Assembly (NCBI RefSeq): GCF_022539315.1
Contig: NC_066323.1
Location: 4,466,219-4,530,218, forward strand
Direction: 5' to 3'
Length of the DNA stretch: 64,000 bases
From: Serinus canaria
Taxonomy: Eukaryota > Chordata > Aves > Passeriformes > Fringillidae
Each line of letters opens with the position of its first letter. Position 1 is the first letter of the stretch. The notes under the pieces are model-generated. The model was given only the letters and a program-made list of their open reading frames with translations. It was not told where the DNA came from and searched no databases. Below, piece after piece: positions 35,241-47,300 of this stretch. The translations under genes were made by a program, and so were the position numbers.

Positions 35241-38200
35241 TGTAGCTTCCCAACGCACTCCAAGCACATCTGAGCTTCCTCCTTGTTTTTCTTGCTGGCA
35301 GCTGCTAGACAGGCATAAAGGATTTGTAGTCCACTATGCACCTCTCAGGTTCTTTCTCCCTGAGAAAAGTGGAGCTGTTGCTTAGCTTGCAGATGGGAAA
35401 ATACATGTTACAGCCAAATAATGTGAGGTTGTGGACAGTGAGAGTCCATTTCCCTTCCTTCCCCGCCTACATAAGTCAATTTGTTTATTCCATGTTGAAG
35501 CTCTCAGTAGAAGCACCTGTGATTAGAGTAACTTGTTTACAATTAAACTACTATATCATAGGGGCCACCTAAACATACTAAATAGAACCAGAAAGCTTTT
35601 ATTGCCTTTGGGAGGTCATTGGCCTCTGGAGTAGGAGGAAGAGAGGAGGGAGAGCAGCAGGGATTTTGTGGAGAGCTGGGGAAGGCACGTGGCTTCAGAC
35701 AGTTCAGAAATAGAGCTTTGATTTATTTCTGTTATTTGTTAAAAATATCAAACAGTCCTCCTTGTTGAAATGCAAGGTATGGAATAGCAGAATGTGATCA
35801 CAGTTACTTTTTTTAGAAGATAAGATACTTTTCTCTGCACATCAAAGCACAGAGAGGACAATTCCATTTCCCATGTCCCTGCAGTAATTTGGTTTTTTTT
35901 TTCATCTAACATGCTGAGAGTTGCTCAATATCTCAGATTTTGGGCTTTTTGGAGAAATTTCTCAGATATTTGGTTTCTATGTCGTAGAAGCAAATAGTTT
36001 CAAACCTCTATTTTTATATTAGCTTACCAATAGTTGTCAGTAAGTATTTCACTGGAAAGAAATGAAGAGCACAGAAGGTGAGAAATCCGAAGAATCTGAG
36101 AAATCCCATGGAAGCTGAAAATGAAATAACTGTGAGACAGCTTTATTTCAGGTACACTTGTTAGTCTGATGAGTGTGATCAAAGACTTGCAGTGTTCCAT
36201 GTAACTCCAGGCAGTCACTGGGGGTGGATCCAGCACCTCTGTTCCCTCCAAAACAAGGGCAGCATCCCAAAGGGTGCATTGGACAATCAGAGGCAGGGAC
36301 AAGGGTGTTCATGGGCACCTGAAATCTGAAAATTTGGTGATTTGGATCTGGATGAAGGTCTTTATAAAGAGCTGGTTTGTGTGAAGCTGGTGGGCACAAA
36401 CTGGGGAGCACAGCCAGAAGGAGGCAGGGGTACTTCATTTTCTAGAGAGCTAAGGATGTGCTTGTCATACCCCAGCAATCAAACACAATACAGCCAAGGT
36501 GTAAGGCAAGTTTCTTTCACATACTGATAATTTTGGGGTTTTACATGTGGATTTACAAAAAAAGTCCCTTCTTAGTTGCAAAAAAATCTTGAGAGTGCAA
36601 AGAGCTTTCCAACGTGGGCTTTTTGAGGAGCCCAGCTCTTGCTGAAACACACATTTTGTGTGGCAAAGGCAGCAGTTTTAAGCCATCACAGCACATGGGG
36701 ATGGTGCTGGGGAATGCCAGGAGTAAGTGTTCCTGTGGCTCTGGGAGATGAGCAGGACAATACTCAGGCAGAGCCCCTGGCAGATCAAACATAGTAAATA
36801 TGCCTGCTTTCATCACAGCAGCCCAGATCACTATCCTTAGCCAGACATGCTCTTGGCACAGGAATGCAAAACCCTTGTCACAAGGAGGCTGAAAGAAACT
36901 GTCTTTCAGCGTGGTCATTTTCCCCTCACCTTGAACTTTTTCAGCAGATGTTAATAAAGCTCAAATAAAGCAAATATTTGTTAATAAAAAAAATCCCTAA
37001 CTTGATACTTGGAAGCAAAATTATGTGAAAATATTTTTCTGGTTATTCCTGCTTGCAGGTTTTATAATGTAAATTATTTTTCAGAGTTCAGGTTGCCAGG
37101 ATAGCTTACCACATTCCTTCAGTAATGTGGCAAAAATGTGTCCTTCAAACTTGTTAACCAGCCCTAGGCTTCATAAACACCACTGGGGAGACAAAAGTAT
37201 GTTGTTTTGAAACGGGACAATATCAAACAACCCATTCATTTTCAAGTTAGCTGGAGAAAGTAGGGAACGCCTGCAGGTGGTCTTTAATGTTTTGGTTTAG
37301 GGACCTGATCTCAAAAAGGAATATGAGTCAGCTGGACCAGCCATCATGGCCAATCCACACTGCAGGAGATGCCCTGTGTCCTCCAAGGTGCTGGAATTTA
37401 AACATTTCTGTTAGAGCTCCCTTCTTCACAGTGCTGTCAACATGTTGAATGCATACAAAGTTTTAATGGGAGAGTGTGTGCAGCTGGAAAGCAACATCTG
37501 TGATGCTCAAGTGTTTTCTTCTGATGTCCAGCTGATGCACATAAATGCATAGCTATGGTTGTCTTACTGCTGACTTATTATCCACATGAGCCCTTGGGAG
37601 TTGAAGGCTTTGTTTTTCTTTAAAAGTAGAGCTGTTTCTTGCATGTGCTTTTTAAATTTTGTTCAGGGTTTTGTCTACTGTCTGTGTTTTGTTTCAGCCT
37701 TCTAATAAGGTTATTTAAATTCGACATCCTAACTGTTCTAGGACAATGTTTTTAGAACAGACCTTAAAAAGCTTAACGTAAACATACATGAACCAGAAAA
37801 TCCATATTTCCCTTTATTATTTTGCCAAACGTTATGTGAATTTCCTTTTAAAGTATAAGAATTCAAACAGTAACAGTTCCTTGACTTGGAGCATAAGCTG
37901 GTAATGAGATTGTTAATGACACAATAATATTAAAAGTAAGGAAGTTAGACTACAGCAATTAACTCTTTTTATTACTTGTCTGGTGTTTTCTTGTGTTAAG
38001 GACATGGGGTTCTTTAACCCTCTGAAAGTACTTTCTTCTTTCAAAGTGAGGTTGGTTTCTACAACTCCTTCACATCATCTTGAGTCTTTAGGCTGCTAAT
38101 GGATCATGATCTCTATCTCTGATTGGTTCAAATACAAAGTAGAAGATTGAAATGCACACTTATAGATTCATGCAAGTACTAAAAATCAAGGATTGTGGTT

Positions 38201-38681
38201 TGCATTGAAGGAAAAATGCATCTGTTAAATCCAACATCAGAATACCAGACATTCACTTAACGTTTGTGGGTTTATTTACACCTTTGATTTTCCTTTTCCT
38301 TCAGCAGCTTGTTATAATCTCAAAAAAGGAACATTTTTATAACTGTGTGCCAGCAAATACTTTGTTAGAGACTGACTTAAATCATTAGACCAAAGGAGTA
38401 GAAAATGAACTTGTTGGTGGAGCTCCTCTTGGTGGTTCAAGATTTCTTGTGTTCTGTGAGGGAAGGCTGAAAAGAGAGAATGTACCCACATTTGTAATGT
38501 TTTACATGCAGTATGTGGGGGTGGATGAGCATGCCACGAGGTTGGTTATGCACTATATATAGTTTAAAAATATATAAAATCTCTTAATTGTACTGAGCCA
38601 GTCTTTGTGACAGCCTTGCAAGAGATCGTGGGGTGAGAGCTGCATTTCTCTTTAATTAGGCAGGAAATGGATGTTGTCTTA
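35241..38681. other. FNDC3B: FNDC3B intron after the second coding exon, segment 4
   Basis: AT-rich intronic DNA from 35241 to the CR1 copy at 38682. Only short homopolymer runs were noted (a T10 run near 35893). No exon, RNA gene or repeat family was recognised. Confidence 0.55.
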
Positions 38682-38888
38682 AGATCATGAAATGGTTTTG
38701 GGTTGGAAGGACCTTAAAGATCATCTCATACCCCCCCTGCCACAGGCAGGGACACCTTCCACTGTCCCAGGTTGGTCCAAGCCCAGTCCAGCCTGGACTT
38801 GGACACTTCCAGGGATCCAGGGGCAGCCACAGCTCCTCTGGGCTGCTGCAGTGCCTCACCACCCAGTAAAGGTATTGTCTAATGTCTA
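38682..38888 (-). repeat. CR1 LINE 3'-end fragment
   Basis: The plus strand shows TTTTGGGTTGGAAGGACC, TTAAAGATCATCTCATACCC, CAGGCAGGGACACCTTCC, CCTGGACTTGGACACTTCC and CAGTGCCTCACCACCCAG, the CR1 3' region in reverse complement. About 205 bases on the minus strand. The sequence breaks off after GTAAAGG, where other copies continue AATTTCTTCC. Confidence 0.92.
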
Positions 38889-41059
38889 AAGCAAGAGAAA
38901 GGTATTTTTCTATTGTACAATTTAATGTATTTACCTTAGCAGATTATCTATTGTGCTAAGGGTGATTTCAGTGTCATAGACCCTAATCACTGCATCTGAA
39001 AAACATCACTTGTTTGCTTAGACTTGTGTCAAATGATTTTGATACCTGTGGTGATTCACCCTCCTGCTGAAGGTAGAAGACTAATTGTTTGTATCCTTTA
39101 TTTGTGGAAGTAAAAATTTACAAACATTAGTTGTGTATGAAACAATTCTGTCTTCAGCAATCAGTTCAGTTGAATGAGAAGTTGATTCATGTGCAAGCTC
39201 TTTGATAATCAGTAATAATATTCATCCTTCTATAATAAAATTTTAGAAATAGTACTAGAAGTGTTAAGGCTTCTTCTCCACTTCCTTTGTGTGTTAATGC
39301 TATTAATTTTCAGTCTTCAAATCTGCTTCCAACCTCAGGCTGTTGGTTGAGTTTTGTGACAGCACCGTGTAGAATTGTGTTCTCACTTTCCAATCTCTTT
39401 GGGTGAGTAGTGAAAATTAATCAGGTCATCTCTGTGGGGGCAGATAGTTTATAAAATTCTTAGAAACATTTTATGTCTGCTTAGGGTGAGTCCAAAACCA
39501 GCACATCTTGCCTGTGTGCCAGTGGACCCACTTGCCTGTCTGTGCCCCGGCAGTGTAGGAGATGCTGCAGACTGATTCAAATTGGTCTTGTAGCTCTTCT
39601 TCTATGAGCTTATGAAATCAAACATAAAACTGTGCCTTAACTGCACCTGTTTCACTGGGTGTGTTCTGTGGAATGACATATTGCAGAGGTATCTTAGCAG
39701 GCGGGCTCACGTTACCTGAAATCCGAGCTGATTATTAGATACTGCAAGACAACCAGGTTAAAGTATAATTTTAGCTGCTGCTGTAACAGTGAGTGACCCA
39801 CAAAGACTTCCTAAAATCTCAACCTCTTGATGCTTTTCCATGTTGTCTTTGTAATCCTGCACATAGCATTGTCTGTTTAGCTTTCATTTCTCTCATCACA
39901 GTTTTGATTTTGGGGCAGTGCATTTAATTTTTTTCAGTCTACTCGTAGTATGGAATATATAGATTGCTATGAAAATAATGTCATGTTAATTAAAGCAAAA
40001 GGGAGCTTGAATACCTGTTGTACTTGGGTTTCTGAGACTTCAGGTTTTTCTCTTCCATGGAACACCTCTCCATGTAAGTAATAATGTGCAAAATGTAATG
40101 TATTGTGCCTTTGAACAGCTTAAATATATGGATTATTTTGGTAAACCACACTTGCAGACAGTTCAAGCCAAATCCAAACTGGGACCAGTCTATTTCCCTT
40201 GCTCTCCAGTTAGACATCACACCCCCTGGCTGCTTCACTGGCTGGGAATGCAGAGCACAGTGGGCTGTACTGGTTGGGATGAGACAATTGATCAGTTTCT
40301 GGTTCTCCACAAGACTGTGCCCACTCATGCCCAGAGCAGTCCCTGCCTTGATTTCTGTATTGTGACTTTTCTCTGTACCTCCCAGACCTTTTGAATATAA
40401 TTTAGAGACAGAAATTGTTTTGCCTGGTGTGATATTTGGGCACTAATGTCAAGGTGAGAGCTTGTGTGCAGCATGGGTGAGAGGTGATGGAGCTCTTGGT
40501 TCCTTCTGGCACAGAGGGGACCACAGATGTTTCCCTTCCTGAGTGTACAATCAAATAATTTTAGAAAAAGGTGCTGGCACCACCTTCCTTCTGCCTGGGA
40601 GCAGTTCTATAGTGACTGAGCCAAGAATACAGGTGAAATTGGTGCAGCTGGTGGCTGAGCAGGAGGGTGCTTTGTCATAGCAAGAAAGTCACTGGCACAA
40701 AAGTTGTTCCTGGATCTCTTTCCAGTTGGGTCACTGGTCACAGTGGAAACCACAATACATGGAGTCTTTTCCCCCAGTTAATTACAATTGTGAGAATTAG
40801 TGCATGTTCAAGCTTTTATTAATAGAGCAGAGCTTTCCACTTCATGTGCTCTGTTATTTGGCTGTGAAATGGAATCTGTTGATCTCAAAACCTTTCAGAC
40901 CATCCTTATTTCACAATGTTTTATCTACACAGCCACGTATCATTATTCCTGCAGTTACTTTTGCCCTGATGCTGAAATGATGGTGTTCAAGCATCCAAGG
41001 AATTCTAAACATGGAGTGGGGACAGTCCTAGGAAAAGCACTCTTGCCATGATTTTCTGT
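38889..41059. other. FNDC3B: FNDC3B intron after the second coding exon, segment 5
   Basis: Intronic DNA with no recognised exon or repeat. ORFs on both strands around 40000-40390 overlap each other and show no known domain. Confidence 0.55.
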
Positions 41060-41400
41060 AAAAGCAAAAATTCCTTGGATATTTACATAATGGTCATAAT
41101 AATTTGCATAAAATCTCTACTGAATTCTGAAATCAGCTTTTAAAATAAATGCAGAAATACCGTTTTATTTACCAAAGAGATGAGGTGTTTGGTAACCAAT
41201 CTGTAATTACAAAAGGGCACTGAAGTGAGGCTGCTGAATATTTAATTTGCTTAATGTACAACTGCCACTGTTAATAGCTGTGACACAACTAAAAGCTTTG
41301 TTCATTCAAAAGGCAACAATTAATAAACAAGATTAGTTCTTAAATAAATTATTTATTTACCAGAGGAAAAGCCTTTTGTTCTTTTAAAAAAATAGGTAGA
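41060..41400. promoter_or_regulatory. Candidate AT-rich regulatory block with octamer motif
   Basis: An exact octamer (ATTTGCAT, reverse complement of ATGCAAAT, the POU/Oct site) is at 41102-41109. Nearby are CTGTAATTACAAAAG, ATTTAATTTGCTTAATG and ACAATTAATAAAC. Repeated TAATT-type cores and low sequence decay suggest a conserved element. AT-rich DNA produces such motifs by chance, so confidence is low. Confidence 0.28.
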
Positions 41401-44087
41401 CAATTATCTCCTTGGTGGGTATATGCAGAAGCAAGTGGGCACCTTCAAAAGGTGTTTGCATACTTATTTCCATTTTTATGAAGTAAAACTGATTTAATAT
41501 AAATAGAATTTAGGGGGAATAATTTAGCTTTAAATTATTTTCCTATATGAAAAGACGCTTATGTATTCTTTCCACTTGCAGAAAGAGTACTGCTGAGGAG
41601 GAGAGGGCTGGAAATTCAGCTGGGTAGGGGTGTTTTGTTTGGTTTGGTTTTTTGGTGGTTTTTTTGGGGGTGTTTTTTAATGTTTAAAAAAAACCATCAT
41701 CAGTTCCAACTATTTTTTCTAGGCAGCTCCTTGGGTGATTTTATTGTTTGCATTTTTCCCCCTCCAAAGGTGCCTTTCCTGGGGGCCTTTGGCAGGATGG
41801 AGACATCCCACAAAGATGCCATAAAACAGCACCCGGGGGATTTTTGGCCCTTTGCAGGCAGCTTTGTCACAGAGGTGCCTCTGACATCCAGCAGCTCCTG
41901 GGATTTGCCTGTCCTCCCATGTCATGCTTTTACCAGGTTGCTTTGGAAGTCTCCCTGCTGCTGCATGTGCAGGATTTCTGCAAATCACTCACTCTGTCCT
42001 ATGTCTCAGGAAAAAGGAAACCTAACAGCAGGGGTTTATAATTAAAATTTGAATGTTTTTGACGTGTGTTAAGTGTTCTTGCTGAGCAAAGTCACCATCC
42101 TTTACGGGGCTCTCCCAGCTGGAATAGGGATGCACATGGATGTCACAGGTTAATGCAAACCCAGGACAGACAACTATTGGTAACTTCATACATTTTATGA
42201 GTAAAAGAAATGGTGTGACCTTTTAAAAGAGCACTCTGGTGGAACTCGTGCTTAACAAAACCAAAACTCATCATCTTGTGCCTGGTTGGAGAGACAAAAG
42301 AAGAGAACCTTGAACTTGGCGAAACTGCTGATCAAAGACTCAGTTCCAAATTTGTTTGAGCTGCGCTTGTCTCGTGACACTTGAGAAGGGGTTGGTTTGT
42401 TGGGGTGACTGGAAGTCTGAATGCCTGGTTTATTTAGTAACCACTGAACCAGTAAAAGATTTCCAGTAGTCAGATGGAGGGGATGACTCTTCTGGTGCAG
42501 CCTGTGTGTGCAGGGTGAACCTTGTACCTCTGGGGTGGGAACATTTCCTTTGGAGAAGAAGATGGCTCAATGCAGTCAAAACACTTTCCAAGCCTGGAGA
42601 AGGTTTTTTGTTTTTTAAATCCTGTGATCACTTAGAGCACCTCTTCTCCTGAAGTTAAGAGTCCTCACAGAATTATCATGGAAGTAAATTTTGAGAAGTT
42701 GAGGGTTATTTATGCATTAGTCCACCACGATGGGCTTTCACTGCTTGTGTTGGAAACATTTCCAAGCATTAAGAAACTTGGGTATATGCATCTTTATATA
42801 CAGGACTAATTGAACAAATGTTACTGGGATCAGTCTCAAGGTGGTTGTTTTTTCACATATTTAATGCCATAATCTTAAACCCTCTGGGTCGTCTTAGTCT
42901 GGTCTCTACCCCATCATGTGAAATCTCATTTATATTGTAATACACAGCATTTGTGTATAACATTCGTGATGTAGTTCAGACTTTTTTTGTTGATCCAGTT
43001 GTTGAGGACCTCAATAACCAGTGAAGTATTTCTGGGGAATGAGAAATATTTGTGTGACAGGGCTCCTGGATGGAGGTCGTCAGCCTGTACCACATGGATC
43101 CCACTCCTGGTGGTGATCTCCTGCCACCTGCAAATGCCTGGCTATCAGCTGTTACTTGTTAAGAGCTTTTTTATCATTTGGACCCTATTTGTTACTAAAA
43201 TTGGTACATGGCCTGTAAGATTAGTTTTGATGATTTTATAGTACAAATTCCTTCAACATTTATAGAGCTGTGCCTGATTTACTGCAGCGTGGTCAGTCCC
43301 CAGATGGTAGAGCATGGTTCCCTAAAGCCCTGAAATTATCTGATTATAATGGTTTTAATGCTGATCATGAGTAGCACTGGTACAAAGTATCCAGCTATAC
43401 TCTTGAGAGCTTAAAAAGATCTTTCTTAATAGGCTTTCTTACTGGCAGCCTTAAAATCAAATAAAGCAAAAACAATTTCACTGTTCAAAGACGAATGCAG
43501 GCTGGGTAATTTTTATCCAGTGGACTTCATTAAATAACTGTGTGCTGTTTGATCATATCAAAAGTGACCTGCCAGGTTTAGGAGCTCTTGCTAATGGCAG
43601 GAGTATATAGAGGCAATGCTTTCAAGAGAAAAGTTGCTTTGCCTACACTGTTTACCCCACATCAGAGGAAAACTGAAAAGGCAGCAGGATTAAAGTTACA
43701 AAAATGAAATGTCTCAAAGATTCTTAGACTTTTCTTGCTACTCTGGTGCATTCCTGTCTTTTTGTAGAAATAATTCACGCAGTATTAGTAAGTGTTGAAA
43801 CAAATTGTGGCAGAAGAAATTTCCAGGTGTTTTCTACCTGATATTCCTCACATTCTTTTCATGCCTGGTGGGTTCATAAGGAACTGCCATGGAGTAATTA
43901 ACAGACTGTAACTCACTTAACAGACATGAGCAGGAACCTTGTACTGCGTAAACGTTCCTCATTATTATGGTGTATTTCATGCTGTTTGCACGTCTTTGTT
44001 TTTTAATTCTTGTATTTTTAAGAAGCCTTTGTAGGCAGAACTTTCCAGGCTTATGTGCAGCATTAAAGCTTTTTCCTGCAGGATTAA
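41401..44087. other. FNDC3B: FNDC3B intron after the second coding exon, segment 6
   Basis: Intronic DNA. A low-complexity GT-rich stretch (TTTGGTTTGGTTTTTTGG and following) lies at about 41631-41683. No exon or mobile element was recognised. Confidence 0.55.
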
Positions 44088-44375
44088 ATCATAGAATTGT
44101 TTAGGTGAGGTCTATCTCCAAAGGCCATCCCCAAAGCCAAGCAGAGCAGGTGTTCAGGGACTTGTTCAGCTGAGTCTTGAACATCTCCAAGGATGGGGAT
44201 TCCACAGCCTCTTTGGGAAACCCATCATTTGATCACACTCATGGTGAATGAATTAAAGAAAAAAAAGTCCTCATTATATGTGATTGCAATTTCATGTGTT
44301 TGTCTGTTGCCTCTCATCATAGTGCTGTGCACTTTGGAAAAGAGTCTGGCTCCATCTACTCCATATCTTCAGTAG
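44088..44375 (-). repeat. Older diverged CR1 LINE fragment
   Basis: The plus strand begins ATCATAGAATTGTTTAGGTG, then GTCTTGAACATCTCCAAGGA, TGGGGATTCCACAGCCTC and TGGGAAACC. Later it shows GTTGCCTCTCATCATAGTGC and AAGAGTCTGGCTCCATCTAC, matching the order of the CR1 3' region in reverse complement. Divergence is higher than in the other copies, and it belongs to a different, older CR1 subfamily type. It lies on the minus strand with its 3' end at the left. Confidence 0.85.
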
Positions 44376-47300
44376 TAATGGGTTTTCCTTTAGTTACAAA
44401 AGCTATTTTCTCCATCTGGACAAAAGCAGAATTGGTAGTTAAACTCCAGGCTGTATTTCCTTGAAGACCTTTCTGAAGTTACACATCACAAATTCCCAGC
44501 TTGCTGTTTTGAAGGTGGGGGTTGGAATGTGGGTGGTTTTCCATTCCAGTTACAGCTGATCTGCTTCTGTCCATAAATATTCAACAATTCCATTCAAGAA
44601 TATTTTTAAAATGCTTTCCACTTAGCAGAATTATGCATTTTGTGTTCTCAGACTTTTAATTTGGCGAGTCAGATTTAGACACCTCCCCAGAATAGTCGGC
44701 AGGGCTGCAGATTAAATTAAGGTGTAATGACCTAGCAGAAGCTCCTGCTGTGTCCTGCTGGGGCATCTGCCCAGTGCCCATTGCATTTGGTAACTGATGT
44801 GTTCTCTGAGTTGTTCTGCCCCATGGACACTGGGATTCTGTGCTGTTGAAACCAGAAAGTGAATCAGGGGAAAGTTTCCAAAACTTCATCAAAGATCATG
44901 TGCTTTTCAGGAGTGTGCTGTTCTTTTAACCAAATGAAGTTAATTTATCATTTACACCTCAGATGGGGTGCAGTTCAGCCCCATGTGCCACCTGACAGTA
45001 CTGGAATGATAAAACTAATCTAGAAGAACTTGGATGGATGCTTCAATGCCTCTGTGCAAAGGGAGCACATGGACTTCTCCATCTAGTGCAGTGTTTCTAC
45101 CCTACCACTCTGTGTTTTTAAGCTACACACAGTCCATGTAATTCCATACTTGTGAGATCCTCTGTGTGCCTTTGTGGGTCGGTCAGGTTTCTAAAGTCTG
45201 AGAATTACATGTGTTCAGGATCTTGCTGGATCAAACTAATTGTATGTATTTGTGTAAGTGATTGACAGGCTCACTTAGCGTGCTAAAAATAATGAGGCTC
45301 CCTCAATTTATTCAGCAGGAAACTTGATATTCCTTTTCAAAAGGAAGGCAATGCTGTTGTTTAAAAAAGAAATGTGATGGCATGTTATTACTTGTGGATA
45401 TGCTGTTGTAAATCTGAGTGGTGAGGCTTGCAGCAGCTCTCAGCAGATCACGTACCTTCTCATGCCTGAATCAAGGATGGATGTGCTGCCCTGGGTTCTG
45501 TGTTGGAATTCCCCCAAACAGATTTCATCTCCTCATTTCAAACAAGTTGTGTGGTGTCTTCTTTGAATATTGTTTTCCATTGTTCATTGTTAAACCTGCC
45601 TTTAAATCCAGAGCCTGTTTCATCTCAGAGTCAGATTGTCACCTCTGGGTGCCTGGGCCACACATCATTTGGTGGCTGTGGTCCTGTGGCAAAGGAGATG
45701 GTTTCCTTCCCTACCCTCTCTCTTCTTTTGGGGAGTATTGTATAGTTTGGATTTCTGAGCCCTTTTTGGAAACAGTTGGTTTTAAGATGGGGAAGAAGAT
45801 TTCAGTGTGTCTTTTTTAGCCAGGCACATGGTTTCTTGTCCTCAAAGATGAGGAACAGGCAGAGTTGAATCCTGTACTGAAATAAGCCTTCAGATCTAAT
45901 AACTTAGAATCTCCGTGGCCAAAAAATGATCACTTGGTGCTCAGACCTGTCTTCTTTCATGTGCAACTTATTTCTTAGCCAAAGTGCAGTAGCATCTAAA
46001 TGCAGAGAATGGATAATTTAGGTGTTTGCATATGTGTCTGAATGCCTGGATTTGCCCTGGAGTAAATTCTCAGTGTTCAGGTGTGTTAATAGAGGCTCAG
46101 TGTCTGGCCTAATTTAACATTTGAAGAAGTGGGGAGTATAATGGGCTGGAAAAAATATTAACAGAAAGAGAAGGAACTAGGTAACCTTGCCTGTGAGGCA
46201 GGCTATTAATGTAGAATAATCTCAGGGTTTCCCCCCCCAACCTTTTCCCTATTTCTGTGTAGTAGCCTGATGATAAAGGGCTTTTCCCAGAGTTATTTTC
46301 TGTTTGAGTTTAATGTCAGTGTGGAGATTAAAGATGTTTGTTTTCCATTGGCTTAGTAAGTCTAAATCCAGCCTTTGAAGTCAGGTCATTTGAGATTCTT
46401 TAGATGAAAAATCAACTCTTTATTTGGTAATCTACCCAACACCCTCAGATTTCAAGCTTAAATAAAATGCTGCCTTTGCTACAAATGATGTCAGTATTGC
46501 CTGAGGTTTGTTTAAGCAGAAAGCTGAAGTCAGCTTGAACAAAACTTGGCAAAAGTGGGATGTTTTATTCATGTGGATGATTTGAATAATGTCCCAGAGT
46601 TTCCATGGTTTCCATAATTTTGTTGCACTTAATGTTTAAAGAGACCCCCATCCCCTTCATTTAGGGAAAGCCCTTTGGTAGGGATTCATGTTTAGGCTTA
46701 TGGTGAGTGGTGTATTATTGCTGTGTAAATACAGAATTTTTCCATCCATACAAGCTCTCCTAACGTTTATGGAACTCTGCTGAGGGCTGCAGGGCAGTAC
46801 CTGAGAGACCTGAGTGGTGCTGCCAGCAGGCAGTCTTGGAAGCTGGGAGTCAAATGAAAAAAACATCCCATGAGTTTTCAGGGCTCCCACTTAGCCTTTT
46901 CCTCCTGCCCCTCCTTTGCACAACGCTTTCTGAAGCTTCAGAGAAGGATTTACCCCTCTTCATTGAGTGTGGCGAGGAGCTCATGGAAAGGTTATTCTCC
47001 AACTGGGGTGTATCAGAGTAAAAACTGTTCCTGCTTCCACTCAGTGCTTCTCCCCTCCTGAAATCCCAGCAACAGACAAACCACAAAACCCACCTCCAGC
47101 CCAGCTGCTGACTGAAATGGGGTCAAGCATCAAGTTCAGAAGAGAAGGTGGGATCGTGCTGGTGCAAGGACTTTGCCCCTTTGTAGCATTAGCGTGTTCA
47201 AGCAGGGCTGTTCTCGTGGATTTTCCTAGTTTTGAGGGTTTTTTCTCCATTAATCTATTTGAAGCAGGACATTTGATTAAGGATGTAGAAGTTGCAGGTC

